NCBI GenBank assembly: GCA_945907735.1
Contig: CAMDTL010000004.1
Coordinates: forward strand, 55,191-119,190
Length of the DNA stretch: 64,000 nucleotides
DNA from: Methylotenera oryzisoli
GTDB taxonomy: Bacteria; Pseudomonadota; Gammaproteobacteria; Burkholderiales; Methylophilaceae
Direction of reading: 5' to 3'
Of this stretch, positions 20,372-31,444 are shown in pieces. The notes below the pieces were generated by a model. It saw nothing but the letters and a program-made list of their open reading frames with translations. It ran no database searches and had not been told where the DNA came from. Each line of letters starts with the position of its first letter. Position 1 is the stretch's first letter. A program made the position numbers and the translations under genes.

Positions 20372-21280
20372 TTAGTGCGGCCCTTCTACTGTAATGGATA
20401 CGGTTTTTTTGGTAATTAAATAGTCATCCTCCAGCGACAATATCGCCAACTCTTCATCGATAACCATTCTTTGCAACTGAACGCCACTAATTTGCAAATC
20501 TTGCAACCAGCCATTTTGATGGCTGGTTGCATCTAAGTCGTCATCAAATTGCAAAACACTGGCAGCAGAACGCAAATCCCAGCTTTGATATTGCATCAAG
20601 TTAAGTGCGATTGCATCTGATTCTGCCAACTGAATCGGCTTCATTCTTGCCAATGCCAGCTCAGAGCCGACCATAGAAGTGGCCGTAGAAGCTGCACTGG
20701 TAAATAGCGTGGTCGTTGTGCTTGCCTGCGCCACGGTGGATGACGCGCTTAAAATTGCAGCTGCAGGAAACAGCGCCGTTGCCAATGCCGAAATAATTAA
20801 CTTTGCAGCAGTATTGGTGACGTGATGTTTACCGATGACATGTCCCATTTCGCGCGCCATCACAAAACTAAGCGCCTCATCGCTAAGCTCCAGCTGCTGC
20901 AAGCCGCGAAATAACACGACCTTGCCCGCGCCATTTGACGCGGTGCCTGCGTCTTTTTTATCGACCACGCTAAAGGTAAATTGCGGCACACGTTTTTTTA
21001 TCGTTGGGTAAACGGTGTAGGCAGATGCCGATAATTGCACACCCAACTGTTGCACACGCGCATCAAACGCCTGATTAAAATTACAACTTTCCGCCACACA
21101 TGACGCGGCGTTTGCCTTAATAGCCAGCCGCACCCGCATATCGACATCAGAGTAAATATCGCTGATGCCGCTAGGCACTAGCTCTGGCGCGCTTGTTGCT
21201 ACTGTTTCATCAGCATGTGCAAGGCCTACACTAAGCACCTGCATCAAGACCAATAATGAAATTAAGCTTTTTTTAGGCAA
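20372..21280 (-). CDS. M48-like peptidase with degenerate zinc motif (REMGH)
   Basis: This is a 302-residue protein with a signal peptide (hydrophobic core about 5-21, cleavage after AHA). The M48 helix reads FVMAREMGHVIGKHH at about 140-153; the first zinc-binding histidine of HExxH is Arg143 (codon CGC at 20852-20854), while E144 and H147 remain. Downstream AESDAIALNL supplies the expected third-ligand region. A hydrophobic alanine-rich segment (about 155-190) follows the motif, as in membrane-associated M48 proteins. It may be an inactive homologue. It is probably periplasmic and starts 44 bp after xthA on the same strand. Confidence 0.75.
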   Translation of the reverse strand: MPKKSLISLLVLMQVLSVGLAHADETVATSAPELVPSGISDIYSDVDMRVRLAIKANAASCVAESCNFNQAFDARVQQLGVQLSASAYTVYPTIKKRVPQFTFSVVDKKDAGTASNGAGKVVLFRGLQQLELSDEALSFVMAREMGHVIGKHHVTNTAAKLIISALATALFPAAAILSASSTVAQASTTTTLFTSAASTATSMVGSELALARMKPIQLAESDAIALNLMQYQSWDLRSAASVLQFDDDLDATSHQNGWLQDLQISGVQLQRMVIDEELAILSLEDDYLITKKTVSITVEGPH

Positions 21281-21324
21281 AATAAATTCTTTAGATTTAA
21301 AGAGGGGGTATATTAATCAACATG

Positions 21325-22095
21325 CTACTGAAAATCAACAGTTAAAGGCGCGTGATCGCTGAAACGTTCTGCCTTGTAAATCATTGACTTAATTGATTTT
21401 TTCGCCAATTCTGGCGTGGCAATTTGGTAATCAATGCGCCAACCTACGTTTTTTTCATACGCTGCACCACGGTTGCTCCACCAGGTATAGCAAGCATCTG
21501 TGGTTTCAGGATGCAGCCGGCGATACACATCTACCCAGCCCACACGCGAAAACAAATCGCCCAGCCATGCGCGCTCCTCTGGCAAAAAACCTGAGTTTTT
21601 GCGGTTACCCTTATAGTTTTTTAAATCAATTTCTTGATGCGCAATATTCCAATCGCCGCAAATTACCACGTCGCGACCACTTTTGGCGAGCGCTTCCAAA
21701 TGTGGCAGAATGCGCGCCAACACGCTAAATTTAAACGCTTGACGATCTTCGCCACTGGAGCCACTGGGCAAATACAATGAAACGACGCTTAAATTACCGA
21801 ATTGACATTCTAAATAGCGGCCTTCACTGTCAATATCCACCATGCCTAAACCCTCAATCACGGCATCTGGCTTGACTTTGCAGTATATGCCCACGCCGCT
21901 GTAACCTTTTTTTTCAGCGTAATGAAAATAGCCAAAATAACCTGCAGGCGCCAGCATTTCCGCACTCATATCAGCCGCTTGTGCTTTCAGTTCTTGCAGG
22001 CAAATCACATCGGCATCTTGCTTTTGCAGCCAAGCAAGAAATCCCTTATTGGCGGCAGAGCGTATTCCATTCAAATTCGCAGTTATAATACGCAT
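21325..22095 (-). CDS. xthA: Exodeoxyribonuclease III
   Basis: This 256-residue member of the endonuclease/exonuclease/phosphatase family handles abasic sites and 3' ends in base-excision repair. Seen are ITANLNGIRSAANKG (about 3-17), CLQELKA (about 32-38) with the metal-binding Glu, GDWNIAHQEIDLKN (about 146-159) and SDHAPLTVDF at the C-terminus with the catalytic Asp-His pair. Length is normal. It is divergent from pyrE with only 23 bp between the starts, so their promoters must overlap the coding ends. Confidence 0.95.
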   Translation of the reverse strand: MRIITANLNGIRSAANKGFLAWLQKQDADVICLQELKAQAADMSAEMLAPAGYFGYFHYAEKKGYSGVGIYCKVKPDAVIEGLGMVDIDSEGRYLECQFGNLSVVSLYLPSGSSGEDRQAFKFSVLARILPHLEALAKSGRDVVICGDWNIAHQEIDLKNYKGNRKNSGFLPEERAWLGDLFSRVGWVDVYRRLHPETTDACYTWWSNRGAAYEKNVGWRIDYQIATPELAKKSIKSMIYKAERFSDHAPLTVDFQ

Positions 22096-22118
22096 ATCGT
22101 CTTTCTGTTCATTTTGTT

Positions 22119-22760
22119 ATGTCACAAATCAGCCAAGAGTTTATCGCGTTTGCCATCAAAAAACAGGTGCTAAAATTTGGTGAATTTAAAACCAAAGCTG
22201 GCCGCTTAAGCCCGTATTTCTTTAATGCTGGCCTGTTTAACGATGGCGAAAGCCTATTAAAACTAGGCGAATTCTACGCCGATAGCATTAAAAAATCCCA
22301 AATTGAGTTCGATATGCTATTTGGCCCTGCCTACAAAGGCATTACCTTAGCGGCTAGCATCGCGATCGCGCTTGCCAAAAATGGTCACAATGTACCATAT
22401 GCTTACAACCGCAAAGAAGCCAAGAATCACGGCGAAGGCGGCCTGATTGTCGGCGCGCCACTACAAGGTCGGGTGCTCATCATCGACGACGTCATTTCGG
22501 CAGGTACTTCAGTGCGAGAGTCGATTGATTTAATACAGCAACATGGCGCCAAAGCTTGTGGTGTAGCCATTGCGCTGGATCGCCAAGAAAAAGGTCTGGG
22601 CGAGCTTTCAGCCGTGCAGGAGGCGCAAACTTTGCATCGCTTACCGGTGTGTAGCATCGCCAATTTAAGCGACTTGCTAGCATTTGTTGCAAATCAACCT
22701 GGCATGGCACAGCACTTGCTTAACATTCAAGCGTATCGCCAACTATATGGCGTAATTTAA
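22119..22760 (+). CDS. pyrE: Orotate phosphoribosyltransferase
   Basis: The enzyme transfers phosphoribose from PRPP to orotate in pyrimidine synthesis. The 213-residue protein has the PRPP loop VLIIDDVISAGTSVRES (about 117-133), FGPAYKGITLA (about 69-79), AYNRKEAKNHGEGG (about 95-108, flexible catalytic loop) and RLSPYFFNAGLF near the N-terminus. All match the family. It is followed 18 bp later by a frameshifted DUF4124 gene. Confidence 0.96.
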   Translation: MSQISQEFIAFAIKKQVLKFGEFKTKAGRLSPYFFNAGLFNDGESLLKLGEFYADSIKKSQIEFDMLFGPAYKGITLAASIAIALAKNGHNVPYAYNRKEAKNHGEGGLIVGAPLQGRVLIIDDVISAGTSVRESIDLIQQHGAKACGVAIALDRQEKGLGELSAVQEAQTLHRLPVCSIANLSDLLAFVANQPGMAQHLLNIQAYRQLYGVI

Positions 22761-22778
22761 TTGGATAATTAAGTTTAA

Positions 22779-23474
22779 ATGCAAAAAATTACTTTTCTTT
22801 TAATCGTAAGTTTACTTGCAGTTTCTAACATTGCAAGCGCTGCAAATAAAAATGAAGTTGCGCCTTCAGCCAGCGGTGGCAAAAATCGTCAAATGGGTAG
22901 ATAGCAAAGGTGTGACGCAATATGGCGACAAATTGCCTGCGCAAGAGGCTGGGCGCAATAACTCCGAAATGAATAGCCAAGGCATAGTGCTGAAGCAAAA
23001 CAATGCGGTCAATAAGCAAAATGAAGTTTTAGAGCAGCAAAAACTTGAAAAAGAACGCAAAGATAAAGTCTTATTGGCCTCATATACCAAAGCCGAAGAA
23101 ATTGATTTAGCGCGCGACCGTAACTTGCAGATGGATGAAGCCGCTTTGCAGGCATTAGCGCCACAAAAAATCAATGTTGCAGGTCGATTAGCACGCAATA
23201 ACAAGACTGCAGCGGCCATGCAAGCACGTAAAAAAAACCATTGCCAGCCTATTTAAACGATGAACTGAAGCTTGCTAAGAGTGAATCTGCCAGAATCGAT
23301 AAACAAATTGCCCAACGCAAATTGAATATGGATGCGACACGCAAACATTTTGCAGAAGAAAAAGCACATTTTATTGCATTAAAACGTGCAATTGCTAGTG
23401 CGATGCCTGCTACAGAGCCAACACCCGCACCCAATAATGCAGCGGCAAAAACGACTGCCGTAAAACCAAACTAA
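22779..23474 (+). pseudogene. DUF4124 secreted coiled-coil protein with two frameshifts
   Basis: Three overlapping frames join into one sensible protein. An ATG at 22779 starts a signal peptide (MQKITFLLIVSLLAVSNIASA), which in its own frame ends at a TAG after about 42 codons. The next frame gives the DUF4124-like KIVKWVDSKGVTQYGDKLP and a charged coiled coil. At the A8 run 23230-23237 a third frame continues as LPAYLNDELKLAKS to the stop at 23472. Removing one A from the A5 run near 22881 and adding one A to the A8 run restores a single frame of about 232 codons. Either a decayed gene, slippage, or sequencing error; function unknown. Confidence 0.7.
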
Positions 23475-23476
23475 CT

Positions 23477-25009
23477 TTATTCAGTCAGTTTTTTCTTTAA
23501 GATTTCATTCACCTGTGCCGGATTGGCTTTACCTTTACTGGCTTTCATGGCTTGACCCACCAGCGCATTAAAGGCTTTTTCTTTACCTGCTTTATACTCT
23601 TCCACCATAACTTGATTGACTGCTAACACTTCGTCAATAATCGCTTCAATCGCACCGCTATCAGAAACTTGTTTTAGGCCTTTAGCTTCAATAATATTAT
23701 CAGCAAAGTTATCTCCGAAATCATTATAAAAAGCACCTTCTCCTGTAACAGTCTCTCTAACACTAGCTGTGCTAGCACCTACTTTTAAAAGCATTTCGTT
23801 TAACACTTCTTTAGCAATCTTTCCTGAAATTGTTCCATCTGTAATTCTTTTTAGCAGGTTAGCCAATTGAGCTGGGCTGATAGGCGGAGAGCTAAGAAGT
23901 TCGGTGTTTTTATTCATATAACTGGCAATATCTCCCATTACCCAGTTAGCAGCAGGCTTGGCTTCTGCACCCGCATTGACGGTTGCAACAAAGTAATCTG
24001 CCATCCCGCGGCTTGTGGTGAGCGTTGCCGCATCGTAGCTACTTAAACCATATTCCACTACAAATCTCGATTTCATCGCTTCTGGCAACTCTGGCATGGC
24101 CGCTTGCACACGCGTTGTATCGGCCGCTGTGACTTCTAGTGGCAATAAATCAGGGTCGGGAAAGTAGCGGTAATCATTGGCTTCTTCTTTAGATCGCATG
24201 GCACGCGTTTCACCTGTATCAGGGTTAAACAGCACGGTAGCTTGCTGAATAGTGCCGCCATCTTCCAACGTTTCTATTTGCCAGCGCGTTTCATATTCGA
24301 TCGCTTGTTGCATAAACTTAAATGAATTTAAATTCTTAATTTCGCGACGCGTGCCGAGTTTTTCTGTGCCTTTTGGACGTACAGAAACATTCACATCGCA
24401 CCTGAAGCTGCCTTCTTGCATATTACCGTCGCATATATCGATCCATTGCACCAGCTCGTGAAGCTTTTTAGCATAGGCCACCGCTTCAGCCGCGCTACGC
24501 ATATCAGGCTCGGTCACAATCTCCAGCAATGGCGTGCCAGCGCGGTTTAGGTCGATGCCACTCATGCCCTCCACCACGCCATGGCTAGACTTACCCGCAT
24601 CTTCTTCCAAATGTGCGCGGGTAATATGGATAGTTTTTTCGTACGCCGCTGTATTTTTACCTGCAGGGACTTGAATCGTCACATTGCCTTTGCCCACCAC
24701 TGGCAATTCAAACTGGCTAATTTGGTAACCTTTGGGCAAATCTGGGTAAAAGTAATTTTTACGCGAAAATACTGAGCGTGACGGTATTGCTGCGTTAATG
24801 GCTAAGCCAAATTTAATCGCGCATTCCACCGCTTGTTTATTCAGCACGGGTAACACACCAGGCAAAGCAATGCTCACCTCGCAGGCTTGGGTATTGGGTT
24901 CTGCGCCATATTGCGTAGAAGCGCCACTAAAAATTTTAGTGTTAGTTTTTAATTGGGTATGGGTTTCTAGCCCAATCACAACCTCCCAATTATTTTTGGC
25001 CCATTCCAT
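23477..25009 (-). CDS. gatB: Aspartyl/glutamyl-tRNA amidotransferase subunit B
   Basis: GatB binds mischarged Asp-tRNA(Asn) or Glu-tRNA(Gln), activates the side chain with ATP and uses ammonia from GatA. The 510-residue protein starts [13 protein letters not shown] (about 8-20), with [15 protein letters not shown] (about 86-100), HLEEDAGKS (about 132-140) and [18 protein letters not shown] (about 154-171). The C-terminal tRNA-binding tail (about 360-510) is complete. It starts 1 bp after gatA. Its stop lies 2 bp from that of the convergent DUF4124 gene. Confidence 0.96.
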   Translation of the reverse strand: MEWAKNNWEVVIGLETHTQLKTNTKIFSGASTQYGAEPNTQACEVSIALPGVLPVLNKQAVECAIKFGLAINAAIPSRSVFSRKNYFYPDLPKGYQISQFELPVVGKGNVTIQVPAGKNTAAYEKTIHITRAHLEEDAGKSSHGVVEGMSGIDLNRAGTPLLEIVTEPDMRSAAEAVAYAKKLHELVQWIDICDGNMQEGSFRCDVNVSVRPKGTEKLGTRREIKNLNSFKFMQQAIEYETRWQIETLEDGGTIQQATVLFNPDTGETRAMRSKEEANDYRYFPDPDLLPLEVTAADTTRVQAAMPELPEAMKSRFVVEYGLSSYDAATLTTSRGMADYFVATVNAGAEAKPAANWVMGDIASYMNKNTELLSSPPISPAQLANLLKRITDGTISGKIAKEVLNEMLLKVGASTASVRETVTGEGAFYNDFGDNFADNIIEAKGLKQVSDSGAIEAIIDEVLAVNQVMVEEYKAGKEKAFNALVGQAMKASKGKANPAQVNEILKKKLTE

Positions 25010-25010
25010 A

Positions 25011-26480
25011 CTATTTCAAACTTTCTGGCATACGCGTGTGCCAATCTGTCACTTGTTGATACGCATGCGCGACATCTAACATACGCGCCTCATCAAAATA
25101 ATTGCCCATTAATTGCAAACCAACTGGAAGGCCGTTGCTAAAACCCGCAGGAATGCTTATGCCGGGCAAGCCCGCCAAATTGGTGGCAATGGTATAAACG
25201 TCTTGTAAATACATGGCGACTGGGTCATCGGCTTTTTCACCTGCTTTAAACGCGGTAGAGGGCGCAGTGGGTCCCATAATAATGTCGCATTGCTTAAAGG
25301 CTTGGGTAAAATCATCGGCAATTAAGCGGCGAATCTGCTGCGCTTTGAGGTAATAGGCATCGTAATAACCCGCACTGAGCACATAAGTCCCAATTAAAAT
25401 ACGGCGTTTCACTTCTGCGCCAAAACCTTCAGCACGCGATTTCATGTACATATCCATTAAATCGTCATACGCTGCCGCACGATGGCCATAACGTACGCCG
25501 TCGTAACGTGACAAATTAGAACTCGCTTCAGCAGGGGCAAGCACGTAATACACAGGAATCGACAACTGGCTATTGGGCAGTGAAATATCGACTGTTTCTG
25601 CACCTAGTTTGCGGTATTCAGCAATAGCAGCTTGTACTACTTTAGCCACGTTTGCATCTAAACCATCGGCAAAATACTCTTTTGGCAAACCGATACGCAG
25701 CCCTTTTAAAGGCTGCGCACCTTGCATATTGACTAAACCGCGGGTGTAGTCCTCTTTGGCACGATTCAAGCTGGTAGAATCGCGTTCGTCAAAACCCGCC
25801 ATCACGTTCAGCATCAAAGCACAATCTTCTGCACTTTTCGCCATTGGCCCTGCTTGATCTAAGCTAGAGGCAAAGGCAATCATGCCGTAGCGTGACACCA
25901 AGCCATAAGTGGGTTTTAAGCCGGTGAAGCCGCACAGGCTAGCTGGCTGACGGATTGAACCGCCTGTATCAGTGCCAGTCGCGGCTGCGCATAAACGTGC
26001 GGCCACTGCTGCCGCACTGCCGCCACTGCTACCACCTGGTACACGATCAAAATCCCACGGATTCTTTACACCACCAAAATAACTGGTTTCGTTAGAAGAA
26101 CCCATGGCGAATTCATCCATATTGGTTTTACCCAAATTAACAGCGCCTGCATGGTCAAATTGGCTCAGCACATGCGCATCATAAGGGGCAATAAAATTGG
26201 CCAGCATTTTAGAACCACAGGTAGTTTGCCAGCCTTTGGCGCAAAAAATATCTTTTTGTGCCAAGGGAATTCCAGTCAGCGGCTCAGCTGACCCGTTAGC
26301 AATCCTTATATCAGCAGCCTTAGCTTGTGTGATTGTTTTGTCATGATCTAGCGCAATATAAGCGTTAATACTGGGGTTGTATTTTGCAATGCGATCTAGA
26401 AACGTTTGCGTCATTTCTACGCTGGAAATTTGCTTGCTAGCCAGCATGTGGCCAAGCTCTTTTAAGCTATGGTTAATCAT
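25011..26480 (-). CDS. gatA: Aspartyl/glutamyl-tRNA amidotransferase subunit A
   Basis: GatA is the amidase-signature glutaminase of the GatCAB complex. In the 489-residue protein the catalytic Ser-cisSer-Lys triad is visible as the Lys in [12 protein letters not shown] (about 73-84) and the serines in [21 protein letters not shown] (about 150-169) with [13 protein letters not shown] next to it. The length matches bacterial GatA. It lies between gatC and gatB in the usual gatC-gatA-gatB order. Confidence 0.97.
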   Translation of the reverse strand: MINHSLKELGHMLASKQISSVEMTQTFLDRIAKYNPSINAYIALDHDKTITQAKAADIRIANGSAEPLTGIPLAQKDIFCAKGWQTTCGSKMLANFIAPYDAHVLSQFDHAGAVNLGKTNMDEFAMGSSNETSYFGGVKNPWDFDRVPGGSSGGSAAAVAARLCAAATGTDTGGSIRQPASLCGFTGLKPTYGLVSRYGMIAFASSLDQAGPMAKSAEDCALMLNVMAGFDERDSTSLNRAKEDYTRGLVNMQGAQPLKGLRIGLPKEYFADGLDANVAKVVQAAIAEYRKLGAETVDISLPNSQLSIPVYYVLAPAEASSNLSRYDGVRYGHRAAAYDDLMDMYMKSRAEGFGAEVKRRILIGTYVLSAGYYDAYYLKAQQIRRLIADDFTQAFKQCDIIMGPTAPSTAFKAGEKADDPVAMYLQDVYTIATNLAGLPGISIPAGFSNGLPVGLQLMGNYFDEARMLDVAHAYQQVTDWHTRMPESLK

Positions 26481-26489
26481 ACTAATTTT

Positions 26490-26804
26490 CTATTCAATCA
26501 CTTGTGACACTAAATATAAACCACCATACACTGCTTTTTCAGCAGCGCCATTACCAACTTTGGGCGCATTGGCCTGAAACGCCTCGCGCATATTGGTTTT
26601 AGTCACCACATCATCGCGTAACCTCTGCACCACATCTTGCGAGTGCGACATGGGCGTAATGCCTGTAGTATCTACCGCCTGCATTTGCTCGATTAGACCT
26701 AGAATTCCAGTGAGTTTGGTGAGCGTTTGCGTGGCTTCTTGCTCACTAATTTCAAGTCGCGCCAAATGTGCGATGCGTTTTATATCGGAGATGTTGAGTG
26801 CCAT
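26490..26804 (-). CDS. gatC: Aspartyl/glutamyl-tRNA amidotransferase subunit C
   Basis: The 104-residue GatC wraps the GatA-GatB interface and helps assembly. The family signature is an N-terminal helix ([13 protein letters not shown], about 8-20) and the C-terminal [17 protein letters not shown] region (about 63-84). It is the first gene of gatCAB and is divergent from mreB, with a 183-bp regulatory gap. The complex is needed when the genome lacks AsnRS and/or GlnRS, which cannot be judged here. Confidence 0.93.
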   Translation of the reverse strand: MALNISDIKRIAHLARLEISEQEATQTLTKLTGILGLIEQMQAVDTTGITPMSHSQDVVQRLRDDVVTKTNMREAFQANAPKVGNGAAEKAVYGGLYLVSQVIE

Positions 26805-26912
26805 AAAATAATTTCAGTGCTTGTTGGATATTTTTTGTTTGTAACAATATGTAAATGTGACTAAATTTTAGCCACAGTACTTAAATTTAGCCACGATATC
26901 AGTTATTATACC

Positions 26913-26941
26913 TTGCTTTTAAAGCATGTCTTTAGTATACA
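26913..26941 (+). promoter_or_regulatory. Likely sigma-70 promoter of mreB
   Basis: TTGCTT (26913-26918) and TATACA (26936-26941) are separated by 17 bp, giving a start near 26948 and a leader of about 40 bases. AGGA at 26975-26978 is a suitable ribosome site for the mreB ATG. Upstream, two near copies of AAATTTAGCCAC (about 26866-26895) may be a regulator site. Confidence 0.5.
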
Positions 26942-26951
26942 TAACAAGTCA

Positions 26952-26968
26952 TGCGCAACGTTTGCGCA
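26952..26968 (+). repeat. Inverted repeat in the mreB leader
   Basis: TGCGCAA and TTGCGCA form a perfect 7-bp inverted repeat around CGT. It would lie just inside the mRNA leader if the promoter at 26913-26941 is used, so it could be a short leader hairpin or an operator. No matching family is known to me. Confidence 0.4.
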
Positions 26969-26981
26969 AAGCACAGGATAA

Positions 26982-28031
<1,050 letters not shown>

Positions 28032-28066
28032 AAAATTACTAGTTCAATCCATACCATCACGTTGGC

Positions 28067-29029
28067 ATGCTTAAAGGTATTCATCAAAAGCTTGAGCCCC
28101 AACAATCCCCTGCTTTTTTCGTCCGTGGCGCTGGTGCGTTTTCTCGTATGGTTTTTTTTAGTGCGCTGTCTATTAGCATTATGGCAGTTGATGCGCGCTT
28201 AAATTATTTGTCGCAATTACGTCAAGCCTTTATTGCTACATTACATCCTTTAGAAATCGTTGCCAATGCGCCTAGCCAGTGGTATCGCGATGCAAAGAAG
28301 TATTTGTCTGCGCATAATCAGCTGGTACAAGAAAACGATGCTCTAAAGCAACAGGCATTTGAACACCAAGTACTGCTGCAGCGCTTAAACACTATAGGTG
28401 CGGAAAATATACACCTGCGTACCTTACTGAACGGTAATATCCCTATTCATCCCAAAGCAGTACTTGGTGAAATTTCGCACATGGGGCGCGATCCATTTAC
28501 GCAGACTGTGGTGGTGAATCGCGGCAGTCAACATGGCATCAAAGCTGGGCAAGCAGTGGTTGATGATAAGGGAGTTGTTGGCCAAGTTACTCGTGTCTAC
28601 CCTTTTACTTCTGAGGTCACGCTGATTACCGACAAAGCGCTGGCTATTCCCATTCAAATTGAGCGCAACCAATTACGCGCCATTGCCTTTGGTGCAGGCA
28701 ATCATACGCTAAATATGCCTGATTTACCCACCAATGTGGATATTAAAGTGGGTGATAAATTGGTCACTTCTGGCATCGATGGCGTTTACCCAGCAGGCTT
28801 AGCGGTGGCCACTGTTACAAAAATACAGCAAACCCCAGAATCACCATTTGCAAAAATCGTCAGCACACCCATCGCAGAAATCGCTAATCACTTACAACTA
28901 CTACTACTCGAACTGCCAGAAACAGAAGAGGCAAAACCCAACACTCAAAGTTTACTGGAAACCACCGAACAAAAAAAAGATATCGTAAAAACCAATCAAT
29001 CTAAAGCTAAACCCAATGCATCGCACTAG
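28067..29029 (+). CDS. mreC: Rod-shape determining protein MreC
   Basis: This is a bitopic inner-membrane protein with a periplasmic beta domain that links MreB to the wall-synthesis enzymes. The 320-residue protein has one membrane helix (about 27-42), a coiled-coil region (about 80-125, LVQENDALKQQAFEHQVLLQ and on) and the MreC fold with VVNRGSQHGIKAGQAVVDD (about 149-167) and DKLVTSGIDGVYPAGLAVA (about 237-255). A Lys/Glu-rich tail follows. Its end overlaps mreD by 14 bp. Confidence 0.94.
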   Translation: MLKGIHQKLEPQQSPAFFVRGAGAFSRMVFFSALSISIMAVDARLNYLSQLRQAFIATLHPLEIVANAPSQWYRDAKKYLSAHNQLVQENDALKQQAFEHQVLLQRLNTIGAENIHLRTLLNGNIPIHPKAVLGEISHMGRDPFTQTVVVNRGSQHGIKAGQAVVDDKGVVGQVTRVYPFTSEVTLITDKALAIPIQIERNQLRAIAFGAGNHTLNMPDLPTNVDIKVGDKLVTSGIDGVYPAGLAVATVTKIQQTPESPFAKIVSTPIAEIANHLQLLLLELPETEEAKPNTQSLLETTEQKKDIVKTNQSKAKPNASH

Positions 29030-29492
29030 CCTATTTTCTATTTATTTCACTTTATTCATCGCATTGCTGTGCCAGTTATTGCCTTGGGGTGGGCAGGGCA
29101 TTGTTTTTCGCCCAGACTTCATGCTGGTGGTCATTCTATATTGGTTATTACGTGCGCCAAACTTATGCAGCGTAAGCACTGCATGGGTTGCAGGGCTGTT
29201 AGTGGATTTAGCGACTGGCAGCCTACTTGGTCAACATGCTTTTAGTTTTACCTTGACCGCATTTGCGGCATTAAGCTATCAGCGTAGATTAGTATTATTT
29301 AATACTTGGCAACTCACAGCTTACGTATTTACTCTGTTAATCATAGAGCGTATGGTGCTGCTGTTATTAAAACTATTTGCGGGCAACGAAAACCCTGGCT
29401 GGCATTATCTCTGGCCCATTGTCACTGGCTTATTGTTGTGGCAATTGATGGTACTGATATTTGGTGGGTTAACGCGACCCCAAACCAAATAA
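29016..29492 (+). CDS. mreD: Rod-shape determining protein MreD
   Basis: This is a 158-residue, very hydrophobic protein with about five or six membrane segments, beginning LFSIYFTLFIALLCQLLPW. FRPDFMLVVILYWLLRAP and GLLVDLATGSLLGQHAFSF are typical of MreD. It is an inner-membrane partner of MreC in the elongasome. It overlaps the end of mreC, and mrdA starts 11 bp after its stop, as expected for mreBCD-mrdA-rodA. Confidence 0.92.
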   Translation: MHRTSLFSIYFTLFIALLCQLLPWGGQGIVFRPDFMLVVILYWLLRAPNLCSVSTAWVAGLLVDLATGSLLGQHAFSFTLTAFAALSYQRRLVLFNTWQLTAYVFTLLIIERMVLLLLKLFAGNENPGWHYLWPIVTGLLLWQLMVLIFGGLTRPQTK

Positions 29493-29503
29493 CCACTTGC
29501 ATA

Positions 29504-31444
29504 ATGAACTCTAGTCGCGAACTTAGAAACCACCAAAACGAGCAACATAATTTTAAATTAAGGCTCAGTATACTTGGTCTTTTGGTATTAATTGCATTTA
29601 GTTTACTGGCTATTCGCTTTTACTACTTACAAATTAATCGTTACGACCACTATCAAACACTTGCCGAAAACAACCGCATTGCGATTGTGCCAATCACCCC
29701 TAATCGTGGCTTAATTATGGATAGAAACGGTGTGGTATTAGCACATAATTTCGTTGTTTACACCATCGAGGTCACCCCTTCTAAAATTAAAGATTTAGAT
29801 TCGACGATCGCAGAAATCTCGCAGTTGGTAGAAGTAAGTCCCAGTGATTTAAAACGTTTTAAGAAACAAGAAACAGAAAGCCATAGTTTTGAAAGCGTGC
29901 CTTTACGCACACATTTAAATGAGGTTGAAGCAGCCAAATTCGCTGTCAATCGCTATCGCTTCCCAGGTGTTGAGCTCAAATCGCGCCTATTTCGCCACTA
30001 TCCACTTGGCAAGCAGGGCGCACATATGGTGGGCTATATTGGCCGTATTAACGATAAAGATCTCACTAAATTAGCTGAAACGGACGCGCTTTCTAACTAC
30101 AAGGGTAGCGACCATATTGGCAAGAGCGGTATAGAGCAATCTTACGAAGCACAATTACACGGCACTACTGGCTTTCAACAAGTTGAAATCAATGCTGACG
30201 GCAAAGCGGTGCGTGTACTTTCAAGTATGGCGCCCACTTCAGGCAGCAACCTAATTTTATCTGCGGATAGCAAATTGCAGGAAATTGCTGAAACTGCTTT
30301 TGGTGAACGGCGTGGCGCACTGGTTGCTATCAAACCGAGTACTGGTGAGACATTAGCGTTTGTTAGCATGCCCACTTTTGACTCGAATTTATTTGTAGAT
30401 GGCATTGATGTTGAAAACTGGATGTTGCTAAACGATTCGCTGGATAGGCCACTCATTAATCGCCCGCTACGCGGCATATATCCGCCAGGTTCGACTTTTA
30501 AGCCTTTTGCCGCATTAGCGGGCTTAGAAAATGGTAAACGCAAACCACCTTTTAGCATCAGTGATGCGGGTTATTTTACGTTGCCAAATAGCAGACATCG
30601 CTACCGTGATTGGAAACCAGGTGGTCATGGCAACGTGGATATGCGCCGGGCTATTACGGTTTCGTGTGATACTTTTTTTTATGGTTTAGCCATGGAGTTA
30701 GGGATCGAAAGGTTGGCAGGGTTTGTACGACACTTCGGTTTTGGTCAAAAGAGTGGTATTGATATTGCGGGCGAAGTTGGTGGATTGATGCCAACTCCAG
30801 AATGGAAAAAGCGCCGCTTTAAACAGCCTTGGTATATGGGTGAAACGGTCATTGTAGGCATCGGTCAGGGCTACACCTTGGTCACACCCATGCAATTAGC
30901 ACAAGCCACTGCTATTTTAGCTAATAAAGGTGTAGCCATGCGCCCACGTTTAGTTTCTGCGATTGTTGATGCCAAAACGGGTGTTGCCAAAACCACACCA
31001 GCGATTGTCAGCGATAAAATATCTTTAGGTGATAATAATTTAGAGATTGTCAAACTTGGGATGATTGATGTTACTTTGCCTGGTGGCACAGCTGCTAGTG
31101 TGGGCGCAAATGCTGGCTATAGCATTGCAGCAAAAACAGGGACAGCACAAGTGATAGGTATAAAACAAAACGAAAAATATAACGCTGATTTAATTGATGC
31201 ACGTCACCGCGACCATGCACTATTCATTGCTTATGCCCCGGCGGAAGATCCTAAAATTGCACTGGCCGTGATTGTGGAAAATGGCGGTCACGGCGGCTCT
31301 GCGGCTGGACCTATTGCCCGTAAAGTGATGGATTATTATTTATTGGGTAAATTACCCGCCGTTGAATTAGCGCAAACACCCGAAACAGAAGCAACACCCA
31401 CTAGACTGGCTACAAATGCACCCGAGGAAGAACATGATGACTAG
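29504..31444 (+). CDS. mrdA: Penicillin-binding protein 2 (peptidoglycan transpeptidase)
   Basis: PBP2 crosslinks new lateral wall with RodA. The 646-residue protein from the ATG at 29504 has one N-terminal membrane helix (about 22-41), a pedestal domain with NRGLIMDRNGVVLAHN, and a transpeptidase domain with the nucleophile motif PGSTFKPF (SxxK), SCD as the SxN equivalent (about 389-391) and KTGTAQV (about 545-551). An open frame upstream of 29504 lies in mreD and is not protein-like. A Thr/Glu-rich tail closes the protein and overlaps the rodA start by 11 bp. Confidence 0.97.
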   Translation: MNSSRELRNHQNEQHNFKLRLSILGLLVLIAFSLLAIRFYYLQINRYDHYQTLAENNRIAIVPITPNRGLIMDRNGVVLAHNFVVYTIEVTPSKIKDLDSTIAEISQLVEVSPSDLKRFKKQETESHSFESVPLRTHLNEVEAAKFAVNRYRFPGVELKSRLFRHYPLGKQGAHMVGYIGRINDKDLTKLAETDALSNYKGSDHIGKSGIEQSYEAQLHGTTGFQQVEINADGKAVRVLSSMAPTSGSNLILSADSKLQEIAETAFGERRGALVAIKPSTGETLAFVSMPTFDSNLFVDGIDVENWMLLNDSLDRPLINRPLRGIYPPGSTFKPFAALAGLENGKRKPPFSISDAGYFTLPNSRHRYRDWKPGGHGNVDMRRAITVSCDTFFYGLAMELGIERLAGFVRHFGFGQKSGIDIAGEVGGLMPTPEWKKRRFKQPWYMGETVIVGIGQGYTLVTPMQLAQATAILANKGVAMRPRLVSAIVDAKTGVAKTTPAIVSDKISLGDNNLEIVKLGMIDVTLPGGTAASVGANAGYSIAAKTGTAQVIGIKQNEKYNADLIDARHRDHALFIAYAPAEDPKIALAVIVENGGHGGSAAGPIARKVMDYYLLGKLPAVELAQTPETEATPTRLATNAPEEEHDD

